In this document: piece by piece, positions 41,418 through 50,420 of the stretch
Numbering within the stretch: position 1 is the first letter of the stretch
Layout: every line of letters starts with the position of its first letter
Source: JOPF136 sp035541255
Lineage (GTDB): Bacteria; Acidobacteriota; Terriglobia; Acidiferrales; UBA7541
Direction: 5' to 3'
Assembly (NCBI GenBank): GCA_035541255.1
Contig: DATKNR010000006.1
Span: 1-64,000 of the forward strand
DNA length: 64,000 bases
Notes under the pieces: generated by a model
The model's input: only the letters and a program-made list of their open reading frames with translations
Databases searched by the model: none
What the model was told of the DNA's origin: nothing
Translations under genes and position numbers: made by a program

Positions 41418-43351
41418 ACAGCACAGGAAAACCTGAATCCGGTCGCTTCGCTGGAGCGTGGCTGGTGGCGATCTTTCTGGCGATTGCAGTGGTTTTTCTC
41501 GTCCTGCCGCCGGGCGCTGCGCAATTCCCTGCGGCTTCCGTGCCCGCGCAGGCGCGGGCCACACCAAAAATCGATTACGCCGCCGGGGAGATCGAATCCC
41601 CCGCTTGGCCCCCCGCGGCAGTGCGCTCCAAGGGCGGCATGGTGGCAAGCGATGAGCCGCTGGCCAACGAAGCTGGAATTGAAATGCTCCGCCACGGCGG
41701 CAATGCCGTGGATGCCGCCGTCGCCGTGGCCTTCGCGCTGGCGGTGGTGGAACCCGAAGCGGGCAATATCGGCGGCGGCGGATTCATGCTGCTACGCATG
41801 TCGGATGGCCGGTCTTCTTTCATTGATTACCGCGAGACGGCGCCGGCCGCCGCCACGCGCGATATGTACCTGAAGCCTGATGGCTCCGTGGATCCCGATG
41901 GACCAACCACCGGTTACCGTTCCAGCGGAGTTCCGGGCACCGTGGCAGGCCTGGACCTCGCGCTTCGCATCTGGGGCACCATGCCTCTGGAGCGCGTGAT
42001 GGGCCCGGCCATCCGGCTGGCTTCCGAAGGATTCCCGGTGAGCGAAAAACTGGCGCGCGCGCTCGAAGCCGCACGGCCGCGCCTGGAAAAATTCTCTCGC
42101 AGCCGCAAGATATTTCTGGACGGTGGCCGCCTGTACCGCCCCGGAGAGATTTTCCGCCAGCCCGAATTGGCCCGCACGCTCTCCCGCATCGCCAAGCGCG
42201 GGGCCGGCGAGTTTTACACCGGCGGCACCGGCTGGTCCCTGGCCCGGGACTTTCAGCACCACAAGGGAATCCTGACACCCGCGGATCTGGCCGGCTACGT
42301 TCCAAAGGTTCGCGAGCCTGTCCGCGTCCAACTCCGTGAGGAGGGCGTGCGATGGGAATTGCTCTCGGCGCCTCCACCAAGTTCAGGCGGCATCGCGATC
42401 GCGGGAGTTCTGGAAATGCTGGACACGCAGGAACTGGCGCGCTGGGATTTCCCCGCCACGGGCGCGACAGCGGAGGGTGCAGCGCGGTCCCTCCACTGGA
42501 TCACGGAATCATTGCGGCGGGTGTTCGCGGACCGCGCCACATTCCTCGCCGATCCCGACTTTTTCCACGTTCCGGTTCGCGGACTGGTGGACCCGCGCTA
42601 TGCGGCAGAGCGCCGGACCACGATTGATGGCGACCGCGCATCGTCATCGGCTTCGATCCGCGCCGGCAATCCCTTGCCCTTCGACGCACAGCCGCAGGCC
42701 GGCCAGGATGTGGCAGAACGCACGGACGCCGCTGCTCGGGAGGCGGAATGGAACGAGGGTGCGCACGGCGCGCACACAACCCATTTTTCCGTCGTGGACG
42801 CCGCGGGCAACGCTGTCTCCAACACTTATTCGCTCAACGACAGTTTTGGCTCTGCCGTCACCGCCCCCGGCGGCTTTCTGATGAACGACACGATGGACGA
42901 CTTCACCACCCACCCCGGCGCTCCCAACGAGCTCTTCAGCCTCGTGCAGTCCGACCAGAATTCCATCGCTCCCGGCCGGCGACCGGTCAGCTCGATGACC
43001 CCGACCATCCTGCTGCGCAACGGCCAATTGAGTTTCGTTGCGGGTTCACCGGGTGGTCCGCGCATCGTCTCCGCCACGCTGCTGGCCGTGCTCCAGTGGA
43101 TGCGGTTCGGCGGAGACCCGCAGGCGCTGATCAACGCTCCGCGCGTCCACCATCAGTGGCTGCCTGATGTCCTGTATGTCGAACGAACCCTTCCCGCCGA
43201 TGTAGTTCGCGCGCTCGAAGCACGGGGACACACAGTGAAGGTACGTTCGTGGATCGGCCAGGTGAATGCCATCGGCATCGATCCGGTCAGCAGCAACCGG
43301 CTGGGCGCCGCCGATCCGCGCCGTGCGGGCGCCGCCGCGGGCTATCCCTGA
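41414..43351 (+). CDS. ggt: Gamma-glutamyltransferase
   Basis: 645-residue Ntn-type enzyme that hydrolyses or transfers the gamma-glutamyl group of glutathione-like compounds in the periplasm. A hydrophobic signal segment lies at about residues 15-37. The autoprocessing site is in GAHTTHFSVVDAAGN: the threonine before HFSVVD becomes the N terminus of the small subunit. The GNIGGGGFML and PAAATRDMY region of the large subunit and SSMTPTILLRNGQ of the small one are present. It starts at a GTG overlapping the previous stop, so it is coupled to the MetE-like gene. Confidence 0.94.
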   Translation: MNSTGKPESGRFAGAWLVAIFLAIAVVFLVLPPGAAQFPAASVPAQARATPKIDYAAGEIESPAWPPAAVRSKGGMVASDEPLANEAGIEMLRHGGNAVDAAVAVAFALAVVEPEAGNIGGGGFMLLRMSDGRSSFIDYRETAPAAATRDMYLKPDGSVDPDGPTTGYRSSGVPGTVAGLDLALRIWGTMPLERVMGPAIRLASEGFPVSEKLARALEAARPRLEKFSRSRKIFLDGGRLYRPGEIFRQPELARTLSRIAKRGAGEFYTGGTGWSLARDFQHHKGILTPADLAGYVPKVREPVRVQLREEGVRWELLSAPPPSSGGIAIAGVLEMLDTQELARWDFPATGATAEGAARSLHWITESLRRVFADRATFLADPDFFHVPVRGLVDPRYAAERRTTIDGDRASSSASIRAGNPLPFDAQPQAGQDVAERTDAAAREAEWNEGAHGAHTTHFSVVDAAGNAVSNTYSLNDSFGSAVTAPGGFLMNDTMDDFTTHPGAPNELFSLVQSDQNSIAPGRRPVSSMTPTILLRNGQLSFVAGSPGGPRIVSATLLAVLQWMRFGGDPQALINAPRVHHQWLPDVLYVERTLPADVVRALEARGHTVKVRSWIGQVNAIGIDPVSSNRLGAADPRRAGAAAGYP

Positions 43352-43594
43352 GCCCGCAAAGCAACAGCGGCCCATGCCGGCTCCTCCCGTACGCGAATCG
43401 CGCGGCTGTGCCTGTGGATACCTGCCTCCGGGTCGTTCCCCGTTGTCGAGACCGATGCCGCCCACGCGTCGTAGTTCAGCGGGGACGGGGCGGTCCAATT
43501 CGGTTCCCTCCCCGCCGCCCCCGCCCGTGGACAGGGGGGTAGAGCTTCCGCTTCCCGAGTGAGAGAATAGTCGCCCCCAAGGGAGGAGAATAAG

Positions 43595-44773
43595 ATGAGC
43601 AGTGTGCGCGTTCTGGTCGGCACCAAGAAAGGCGCCTTTATCCTTTCCGCAGACGGCAAGCGGCAGCAGTGGAACGTCGCTGGCCCGTTTTTCGCCGGAT
43701 GGGAGATCTACCACATGAAGGGATCTCCCGTAGAGAAGAACCGCATCTTCGTTTCGCAGACCAGCGGCTGGTTCGGCCAGGTGATCCAGCGCTCCGATGA
43801 CGGAGGCAAGACCTGGGACACCCCCGGCGGCGAGAAGCTGCCGAAGCCGGGCGAGTTTCCCGCTGGTGTGAGCAACAAGTTCGTCTACGACACTTCCGCG
43901 GAAACCGGCAAGCCGCTGACCACCCACCAGTGGTACGACGGCACGCAGCACCCCTGGGAATTCAAACGCGTCTGGCATCTCGAGCCTTCCCTGACGGATG
44001 CCGACACGGTCTATGCCGGCGTCGAGGACGCCGCCATCTTCCGCTCCACCGACGGCGCCCGTTCCTGGCACGAACTCGCCGGCCTGCGCGGTCACGGCAC
44101 GGGGCCCAAGTGGACGCCCGGCGCGGGCGGCATGGGCCTTCATACCATTCTGCTCGACCCGAAGAACAAGAACCGGATGTACATCGCCATCTCCGCGGCC
44201 GGCGCGTTTCGCACCGACGACGGCGGAAAGACGTGGAAGCCCATCAACAAAGGGCTGCATTCGAACTACATGCCCGACCCCGACGCGGAGATCGGCCACT
44301 GCGTGCATCGCATCGCGCTGCACCCCTCGCGTCCCGATGTGCTGTTCATGCAGAAGCACTGGGACGTGATGCGCACCGACAATGCGGGCGAGTCGTGGCG
44401 CGAAGTGAGCGGCAATCTGCCCACCGATTTCGGCTTTGTCATCGACGTGCACGCGCACGAGCCGGAAACCATCTACGTCGTGCCCATCAAGAGCGACGGC
44501 GAGCACTATCCGCCGGAGGGCAAGCTGCGGGTCTACCGCAGCAAGACGGGCGGGAACGAATGGGAGCCGCTGACCAAGGGCCTGCCGCAAAAGGATTGCT
44601 ACGTCGACGTGCTCCGCGACGCGATGTGCGTGGACAATTGCGATCCCTGCGGCGTGTACTTCGGCACCACCGGCGGACAGGTGTACGGCTCGGCCGATGG
44701 CGGCGATTCGTGGGCGCCCATAGTGCGTGACCTCCCGGCCGTGCTGTCCGTCGAGGTGCAGACGCTGCCGTGA
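43595..44773 (+). CDS. BNR/Asp-box beta-propeller protein with cysteine cluster
   Basis: 392-residue protein with no signal peptide, hence cytoplasmic. It has five Asp-box (BNR) repeats: RSDDGGKTW, RSTDGARSW, RTDDGGKTW, RTDNAGESW and SADGGDSW, which mark a sialidase-like beta-propeller; sialidase catalytic residues are not obvious. Cys335, Cys345, Cys349 and Cys352 form a cluster (KDCYVDVL, then AMCVDNCDPCG) that could bind a metal or carry sulfur. The ATG has GGAGGAG upstream. Its stop overlaps the start of a MoaD/ThiS-like gene (GTGA), so the two are coupled. Confidence 0.9.
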   Translation: MSSVRVLVGTKKGAFILSADGKRQQWNVAGPFFAGWEIYHMKGSPVEKNRIFVSQTSGWFGQVIQRSDDGGKTWDTPGGEKLPKPGEFPAGVSNKFVYDTSAETGKPLTTHQWYDGTQHPWEFKRVWHLEPSLTDADTVYAGVEDAAIFRSTDGARSWHELAGLRGHGTGPKWTPGAGGMGLHTILLDPKNKNRMYIAISAAGAFRTDDGGKTWKPINKGLHSNYMPDPDAEIGHCVHRIALHPSRPDVLFMQKHWDVMRTDNAGESWREVSGNLPTDFGFVIDVHAHEPETIYVVPIKSDGEHYPPEGKLRVYRSKTGGNEWEPLTKGLPQKDCYVDVLRDAMCVDNCDPCGVYFGTTGGQVYGSADGGDSWAPIVRDLPAVLSVEVQTLP

Positions 44774-45066
44774 TTCTGGTCGTGCTCCCCGCGCATCTCC
44801 GCACCCTGGCGCACGTGCAGGGCGACGTGCAGCTCGAAGTTTCCCCGCCCGTCACCGTATGTTCCGTGCTCGATGCACTCGAAGCGCGGTTCCCGATGCT
44901 GCGCGGCACCATCCGCGACCACGTGACGCTCCAGCGCCGCCCCTTCCTCCGTTTTTTTGCTTGCGAGCAGGACCTGTCGCTCGAACCTGCGGACGCGCCC
45001 CTTCCGGAGGCCATTGCCTCGGGGCGCGAGCCGTTTTTCATCATCGGCTCCATCGCCGGGGGGTAA
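44770..45066 (+). CDS. MoaD/ThiS-like sulfur carrier ending in Gly-Gly
   Basis: 98-residue ubiquitin-like protein starting at a GTG. It has a beta-grasp pattern (ILVVLPAHLRTLAHVQGDVQLEV, CSVLDALEARFPML, and a final FFIIGSIAGG). The terminal Gly-Gly is exposed, as required for adenylation and thiocarboxylation. It differs from the CysO-like protein at 32890-33204, whose Gly-Gly is followed by 13 residues. It is translationally coupled to the propeller gene; its target pathway is unknown, and MoeZ (31706-32890) might activate it. Confidence 0.85.
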   Translation: MILVVLPAHLRTLAHVQGDVQLEVSPPVTVCSVLDALEARFPMLRGTIRDHVTLQRRPFLRFFACEQDLSLEPADAPLPEAIASGREPFFIIGSIAGG

Positions 45067-45083
45067 AATCGCGGCCGTTGCCG

Positions 45084-45821
45084 GTGCGAGCTCAATTCGA
45101 CCGCCTGGAGGTTGTGCTTGTCGCTACGCGCAATCCCCTGAATATCGGCGCTGCCGCGCGCGCCATGAGCAACTTCGGATTCGCTCATCTGCGCGTGGTG
45201 AATCCCTGGGAAGCCGCCTTCCGTGAGGCACGCTCCGCCGTCGGCGCCGCACCGGTACTCTCCGGCGCGCGGGAATTCACGAGTGTGGCGGACGCAGTCG
45301 CCGATTGCGCGCTGGTGGTCGGCACCACTTCCGTCGGCCGCCGCGAATTGCATCATCGCGTCCACACGCTCGAAGCCGCTGCACCGCTGATCCGCAGGCG
45401 GCTCCGCTCCGGCCGCGTCGCGCTGCTCTTCGGCTCGGAAAAAGTCGGCCTATCCAACAGCGATCTCAGCCACTGCCACTGGTTGCTTCGCATTCCTACC
45501 CGAGTCGAACACCGCTCGATGAATCTCGGCCAGGCCGTTGCCGTCTGTCTCTACGAACTCGCGCGCGGTTCCGGCCCCGTGCTGTCCACCGAAGAACGCC
45601 TGCCCGCATCCGTGGGGGAAGTCGAGCGCATCACCGCCGTGCTGCTTCAGGCGCTGCGCGCGAGCGGCTACCTGAAGCCGCGCGCCCCAGCTCCCACTGA
45701 GGAAAAACTGCGCCGCCTCGTCCGTCGCCTCCGTCTCTCCTCTCCCGACGCCGAACTTGTCCTCGGAATGCTCCGCCAGATCCTCTGGAAACTCGGCTCC
45801 GGCGATGAGCCGCCCAATTGA
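45084..45821 (+). CDS. SpoU/TrmH-class RNA methyltransferase (TrmJ-like)
   Basis: 245-residue knotted (SPOUT) methyltransferase acting on tRNA or rRNA ribose 2'-OH. Motif 1 is RNPLNIGAAARAMSNFGF, motif 2 is LLFGSEKVGLSNSDL and motif 3 is SMNLGQAVAVCLYEL. The C-terminal 75 residues are a helical extension like that of TrmJ. Start uncertain: GTG at 45084 or TTG at 45078; a TAAAAT hexamer (45064-45069) is immediately upstream. It follows the MoaD-like gene by 17 bases. Confidence 0.9.
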   Translation: MRAQFDRLEVVLVATRNPLNIGAAARAMSNFGFAHLRVVNPWEAAFREARSAVGAAPVLSGAREFTSVADAVADCALVVGTTSVGRRELHHRVHTLEAAAPLIRRRLRSGRVALLFGSEKVGLSNSDLSHCHWLLRIPTRVEHRSMNLGQAVAVCLYELARGSGPVLSTEERLPASVGEVERITAVLLQALRASGYLKPRAPAPTEEKLRRLVRRLRLSSPDAELVLGMLRQILWKLGSGDEPPN

Positions 45822-45954
45822 CTGCAGGAACGGCGCTGGGTACCGCCTCGAACATTCGCCGTCGCCGGATATCTCCTCGCCTGGCCGCTCTGTCATAATA
45901 GAGCTCCCAGCCAGCGGTGCGTCCCTCCCCGCCCCGCAGGAAAGCGGCTGGGCC

Positions 45955-46803
45955 ATGAGGCACATGCGCGTTCTCTCCACGTATCTCTTCCGCAGCCAGC
46001 GGCTCGGTCCGGCTCTGCTCGATGATATCCAACAGTCCGGCATTCCCCAGGTGGAGATCTATTGCGCGCGCTCGCATTTCGATTACCGCTCGCCGCAGGC
46101 CGTGCGCGAACTGGCCGACTGGATGGACCATCACGATCTGTGCGTCCATTCCGTTCATGCGCCCATCAGCCGCGAACTGGGCGCCACGCGGGAAAATTCC
46201 TCGCCGATTTCCATCTCCGACCTGGAACGCGTACGACGCTTGGACGCCGTGGACGAAATCAAACGCGCCATCGAGCTGGCCGAGGCCGTTCCCTTTCGCT
46301 TTCTCGTGATGCACCTCGGCGCCGGCCGCGAGTCCCAGGATCCCCGCCGCACGGAGGCGGCCATGAATTCGCTCGAGCATCTGTGCCTGTTCGCCAAGCA
46401 GCGCAGCGTGTCCATCGCTCTCGAAAACGCTCTGGGCGATTACGCTTCGCCTTCCGGCCTCCGCCAATTCGTGGCGGACACGCGGCTCGGCGACCTGCGA
46501 CTGTGCTTCGATATCGGCCACGCCCATGCGTGGGAAGGCGTGCGGCCCGCCTTCGAGGCTATGCGAGACCTTGTGGTGACCACGCACCTGCACGACAATT
46601 CGGGTGAGCGCGATGACCATTTGTTTCCCGGCCAGGGCTCAATTGATTGGAACGCGGCCATGGCCGCCCTGGCCACCGCGGAGCAGGAACTGCCGATGGT
46701 TCTTGAGATCCGCGAGACCTCGCCGGATGCCAAGCCCCTCCCCGCCGTGATTGCCGCCTTCGAACGCCTGGAGCGCACCGCGGCCGCTTTGGCCCACCGC
46801 TAA
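45955..46803 (+). CDS. Sugar phosphate isomerase/epimerase family protein (TIM barrel)
   Basis: 282-residue xylose-isomerase-like TIM-barrel protein (AP endonuclease 2 superfamily). Barrel-strand residues are visible in VEIYCARSHFDY, FLVMHLGAG, IALENAL, LRLCFDIGHAHAW and TTHLHDNSG, which include the metal-binding Glu, Asp and His positions. Substrate unknown; relatives isomerise sugars or cleave DNA at abasic sites. I chose the ATG at 45955 with AGGAAAG upstream; the open frame before it is not conserved. Confidence 0.87.
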   Translation: MRHMRVLSTYLFRSQRLGPALLDDIQQSGIPQVEIYCARSHFDYRSPQAVRELADWMDHHDLCVHSVHAPISRELGATRENSSPISISDLERVRRLDAVDEIKRAIELAEAVPFRFLVMHLGAGRESQDPRRTEAAMNSLEHLCLFAKQRSVSIALENALGDYASPSGLRQFVADTRLGDLRLCFDIGHAHAWEGVRPAFEAMRDLVVTTHLHDNSGERDDHLFPGQGSIDWNAAMAALATAEQELPMVLEIRETSPDAKPLPAVIAAFERLERTAAALAHR

Positions 46804-46871
46804 CCCCTGTAGAATGGTTAGGCCTGCATCCAGACTGCAACTGGGCAGGCAGAGAGGACCGCTGCGCCACC

Positions 46872-48173
46872 ATGCCCGCTGTCACCATAGATTCCGTCGG
46901 CCAGTTCGCCGGCCAGAGCGTCACCATCCAGGGCTGGCTGTACAACCTGCGCGAGGCCGGCAAGTTGCTCTTTCCCATTTTTCGCGACGGCACGGGCACA
47001 ATTCAGGGCGTGATCTCCGCCAAGGAAAACGCCGCCACTTTCGAAGCACTCAAGGGACTGACGCAGGAGTCGAGCTGCATCGTGACCGGCAAGGTAAATC
47101 CGGATGCGCGCGCTCCCGGCGGATACGAACTGCACATTTCCGAGATTCACGTAGTCCAGCGCGTCGCGGAAAGCGATCCCTATCCGATCCAGCTGAAAGA
47201 GCACGGTCCCGACTTTCTCCTCGAGAACCGGCATCTCTGGATGCGCACACCGCGGCAGGCCGCCATTCTGCGCATCCGTGCGCAGGCGGTTCATGCCGCG
47301 CGAAACTTCATGGACAGCCAGGGCTACGTGCTCACCGACGCGCCTATGTTCACTCCCGCGGCTTGCGAGGGGACGACCACGCTCTTTGAAGTCGACTATT
47401 TCGACGAGGGCAAAGCCTACCTCACCCAGTCCGGCCAGCTCTATATCGAGGCCACGGCCGCGGCGCTCGGCAAGGTGTACTGTTTCGGCCCGGTGTTCCG
47501 CGCCGAAAAATCAAAAACGCGGCGCCACCTGACCGAATTCTGGATGCTCGAGCCGGAAGCCTCCTACGCCCAACTGGAAGACATGATGCTCCTGGGCGAA
47601 AACCTCGTCTCGCACATCATCCAGGACGTTGTGGCGACCCGGCCTCGCGAGCTGGAGGTGGTGGGCCGCGACGTATCCAAGCTGGCGAACGTCCGCCCGC
47701 CTTTCCCTCGCATTTCCTACGACGAAGCCATCGCCATCCTGCAGAAGGCCGGCAAGGACGTGAAGTGGGGCGACGATTTTGGCGGCGACGAGGAGACGGT
47801 TCTCTCCTCCCAATACGACCGGCCCGTGATGGTCCATCACTATCCGACGGCCATCAAAGCCTTCTACATGCAGCCCGATGCCGAACACCCGGATCGCGCG
47901 CTCAGCTTCGACATGCTCGCGCCCGAAGGCTACGGCGAAATCATCGGCGGCAGCCAGCGCATCCATGACTACGACCTGCTCATCCGCAGGATTCGCGAGC
48001 ACGGCCTGTCCGAGAAATCCTTCCAATGGTATCTGGACCTCCGCCGCTACGGCAGCGTGCCGCACTCGGGCTTCGGCCTGGGCCTGGAACGCACCGTAGC
48101 CTGGATTTGCGGAACCACGCACATTCGCGAGGTGATTCCCTTCCCTCGCATGCTCTACCGCATATATCCTTGA
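46872..48173 (+). CDS. asnS: Asparaginyl-tRNA synthetase
   Basis: 433-residue class II aminoacyl-tRNA synthetase of the Asp/Asn group. An OB-fold anticodon-binding domain (SVTIQGWLYNLREAGKLLF) opens the protein. Motif 2 is FRAEKSKTRRHLTEFWMLEPE and motif 3 is GFGLGLERTVAWI. The EFWMLEPE and tight length favour AsnRS over AspRS. It charges tRNA-Asn directly, so the organism need not rely only on GatCAB for Asn. A TAGAAT hexamer at 46807-46812 may be its promoter. Confidence 0.93.
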   Translation: MPAVTIDSVGQFAGQSVTIQGWLYNLREAGKLLFPIFRDGTGTIQGVISAKENAATFEALKGLTQESSCIVTGKVNPDARAPGGYELHISEIHVVQRVAESDPYPIQLKEHGPDFLLENRHLWMRTPRQAAILRIRAQAVHAARNFMDSQGYVLTDAPMFTPAACEGTTTLFEVDYFDEGKAYLTQSGQLYIEATAAALGKVYCFGPVFRAEKSKTRRHLTEFWMLEPEASYAQLEDMMLLGENLVSHIIQDVVATRPRELEVVGRDVSKLANVRPPFPRISYDEAIAILQKAGKDVKWGDDFGGDEETVLSSQYDRPVMVHHYPTAIKAFYMQPDAEHPDRALSFDMLAPEGYGEIIGGSQRIHDYDLLIRRIREHGLSEKSFQWYLDLRRYGSVPHSGFGLGLERTVAWICGTTHIREVIPFPRMLYRIYP

Positions 48174-48221
48174 ATCTCGCCGGGAGCTTCCCGGGCGCTG
48201 GAGAGAGCGCCCACCGACGCC

Positions 48222-49133
48222 ATGCCGCAAAAAATCCGCATCATCGGAGTCCCCATGGACCTCGGCGCCAGCCGCCGCGGCGTAGACATGGGCCCCTCCG
48301 CGCTTCGCGTGGGCGGCCTGGCTCAGCAGCTCAAATCCATGGGCCACCAGGTGGAAGATATCGGCAACGTGCTGGTGAAGCAGCCCGAAGAGCAGCACTA
48401 CGGCGAGAAACGCGCCAAGTACATGGCCGAGATCGTGGAGACCGCCAAAGGCGTGGCCCAGATCGTCGAAAAAACGCTGGAGGACGGCCTGCTCCCGCTG
48501 GTCATGGGCGGTGACCATTCCGTGGCGATCGGCACGATCGGCGGCGTTTCCTCCTTCTTCCGCAAGAAGGAGAAGCGTATTGGACTGCTGTGGCTGGACG
48601 CCCATGCGGACATGAACACGCCGGAATCCTCGCCTTCCGGCAACATCCACGGGATGCCGCTGGCCGCCATTGCGGGATATGGCCCGGACGAGCTGACGCA
48701 GATCACCGGCCCCCGGCCTATGGTGAATCCGCACAATATTTGCATCGTGGGCGTGCGTGACATCGACGCGAAGGAACGCAAGATCATCAAGGAATCCGGC
48801 GTGCACGCATTCACAATGCGCGACCTGGACGAACGCGGCATGCGCGAAGTGATGGCAGAAGCCATCCGCTTCGCTTCCGATGAGACGGACGGCATCGCCG
48901 TCAGCCTGGACCTGGATTTCGTGGATCCTGCCGACGCGCCAGGAGTCGGTACGCCGGTCCGTGGCGGCGTCACCTACCGTGAAGCGCATCTGGCCATGGA
49001 AATGATTGCCGACACCAAATCCGTGGTTTCGCTCGAAGTCGTGGAAGTGAACCCGGTGATCGACCAGCACAATCAGACCGCTCTCCTCAGCATTGAGCTG
49101 GTGCTCTCCGGCCTGGGGAAAAAAATCCTTTGA
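48222..49133 (+). CDS. rocF: Arginase
   Basis: 303-residue Mn2+-dependent arginase producing ornithine and urea. All metal ligands are seen: His99 in GGDHS, Asp126, His128 and Asp130 in DAHAD, and Asp230 and Asp232 in SLDLDFVDP. The SGNIHGMPL substrate loop matches arginase rather than agmatinase. The gene starts 48 bases after asnS and may be co-transcribed with ddl downstream. Together with proline dehydrogenase (60027-60944) it suggests use of arginine and proline as nitrogen and carbon sources. Confidence 0.95.
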   Translation: MPQKIRIIGVPMDLGASRRGVDMGPSALRVGGLAQQLKSMGHQVEDIGNVLVKQPEEQHYGEKRAKYMAEIVETAKGVAQIVEKTLEDGLLPLVMGGDHSVAIGTIGGVSSFFRKKEKRIGLLWLDAHADMNTPESSPSGNIHGMPLAAIAGYGPDELTQITGPRPMVNPHNICIVGVRDIDAKERKIIKESGVHAFTMRDLDERGMREVMAEAIRFASDETDGIAVSLDLDFVDPADAPGVGTPVRGGVTYREAHLAMEMIADTKSVVSLEVVEVNPVIDQHNQTALLSIELVLSGLGKKIL

Positions 49134-49171
49134 AGCACGGAACGCAGGAGCGCACGGCCGGCTGAGACTGT

Positions 49172-50326
49172 ATGAATTCCAAACGCATCCGCGTCGGCGT
49201 TCTCTTCGGCGGGCGTTCCGGCGAGCACGAAGTTTCCATCGCCTCCGCGCAATCCGTTCTCCGCGCGCTCGACCCCGAAAAATACGAGGCCATTCCCATC
49301 GGCATTGCCAAGGACGGCCGCTGGCTGGTGGGCGAGAGCGCGCAAAAGCTGCTGCCGGACGTGCTCAAGCGCGGCCACCGCGTCGTACTGCCTCCCGATC
49401 CCAGCGCTGGTTCCCTGATGGCCGTGGGCGAAGCTCCGGCGCGCCCGCCCTCGCGAATTGACGTGATGTTTCCCGTGCTTCACGGCACGTTTGGCGAAGA
49501 CGGCACGGTGCAGGGCCTGCTGGAACTCGCCGGAGTGCCCTACGTCGGCGCTGGAGTTCTCGGCTCGGCGGTGGGCATGGACAAGGACGTCCAGAAACGC
49601 CTGTTCCGCGACGCGCGCATTCCGGTGGTGGACTACGTGGCGGTCACCCGCGCCGGATGGCAGCGTAATCCCGCCGCCGTGGAAAAAACCGTCGCCAGGA
49701 AATTCAAGTACCCCGTGTTCGTGAAGCCCGCGACGCTCGGTTCATCCGTCGGCATGACCAAAGTTCTCCGCGCGCGCGAGCTGCCCGCAGCCATCGACGA
49801 AGCGGCGCAATACGCGCAGAAAATCCTGGTGGAGCGCGCCATTACCGGCCGCGAGATCGAGGTCGCCGTCCTCGGAAATCTCGATCCCCAGACCGCCGTT
49901 CCCGGCGAGATCATCCCCCACCGGGAGTTTTATGACTACGCCGCGAAATATCTGGAAGAGGGCACGCAGCTCCGGATTCCCGCCAAGCTCGAACCCGCGC
50001 AGGTGAAGCGTTTTCAGGACTACGCCCGCCGCGCTTTTCTGGCCATCGAGTGCCGCGGCATGGCGCGCGTGGATTTCTTCCTCGAAAAGCGCACGGGAAA
50101 AATCTACCTGAACGAGCTGAACTCCATTCCTGGATTCACCTCCATCAGCATGTACCCCAAAATGTGGGAAGCCAGCGGGATCTCCTATCCCCAGCTCATC
50201 GACCGCCTTATCGAGCTCGCCCTCGAGGAGCACCAGGAAAAATCACGCACCAAGTACGCCATTGAGCTTCCGGAAGGCGCGGGGGGCGCGCTCTCGCCGG
50301 GCTCCGGCGATACCCCGGCCTCCTGA
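49172..50326 (+). CDS. ddl: D-alanine--D-alanine ligase
   Basis: 384-residue ATP-grasp ligase making D-Ala-D-Ala for peptidoglycan. Features: VGVLFGGRSGEHEVSIASAQ at the N terminus with the catalytic serine, LHGTFGEDGTVQGLLELAGVPYVG, the nucleotide-binding VFVKPATLGSSVGM, and the Mg strand FFLEKRTGKIYLNELNSIPG. The length and order fit the DdlA type. The C-terminal 25 residues are a Gly/Ser-rich tail. It lies 38 bases after arginase on the same strand. Confidence 0.95.
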   Translation: MNSKRIRVGVLFGGRSGEHEVSIASAQSVLRALDPEKYEAIPIGIAKDGRWLVGESAQKLLPDVLKRGHRVVLPPDPSAGSLMAVGEAPARPPSRIDVMFPVLHGTFGEDGTVQGLLELAGVPYVGAGVLGSAVGMDKDVQKRLFRDARIPVVDYVAVTRAGWQRNPAAVEKTVARKFKYPVFVKPATLGSSVGMTKVLRARELPAAIDEAAQYAQKILVERAITGREIEVAVLGNLDPQTAVPGEIIPHREFYDYAAKYLEEGTQLRIPAKLEPAQVKRFQDYARRAFLAIECRGMARVDFFLEKRTGKIYLNELNSIPGFTSISMYPKMWEASGISYPQLIDRLIELALEEHQEKSRTKYAIELPEGAGGALSPGSGDTPAS

Positions 50327-50420
50327 ATCGAGCTGGCTCGGCGATTTGCACCCATGCCCCGTATTTGCTACGGTGCTCTTCCTTGCATCTAATCACCGAA
50401 AACGGACTGAGGAGACTCGA

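Noticed and set aside
39393..41648. 751-codon minus-strand open frame opposite mqnD and the MetE-like gene
   Set aside because: Antisense shadow with no motif; both plus-strand genes are well supported.
28000..43000. Possible dif site or terminus marker near TATAAT-containing sequences (34815, 37420)
   Set aside because: Only isolated half-matches to a XerC/XerD arm were seen; they are better explained as promoter -10 elements.
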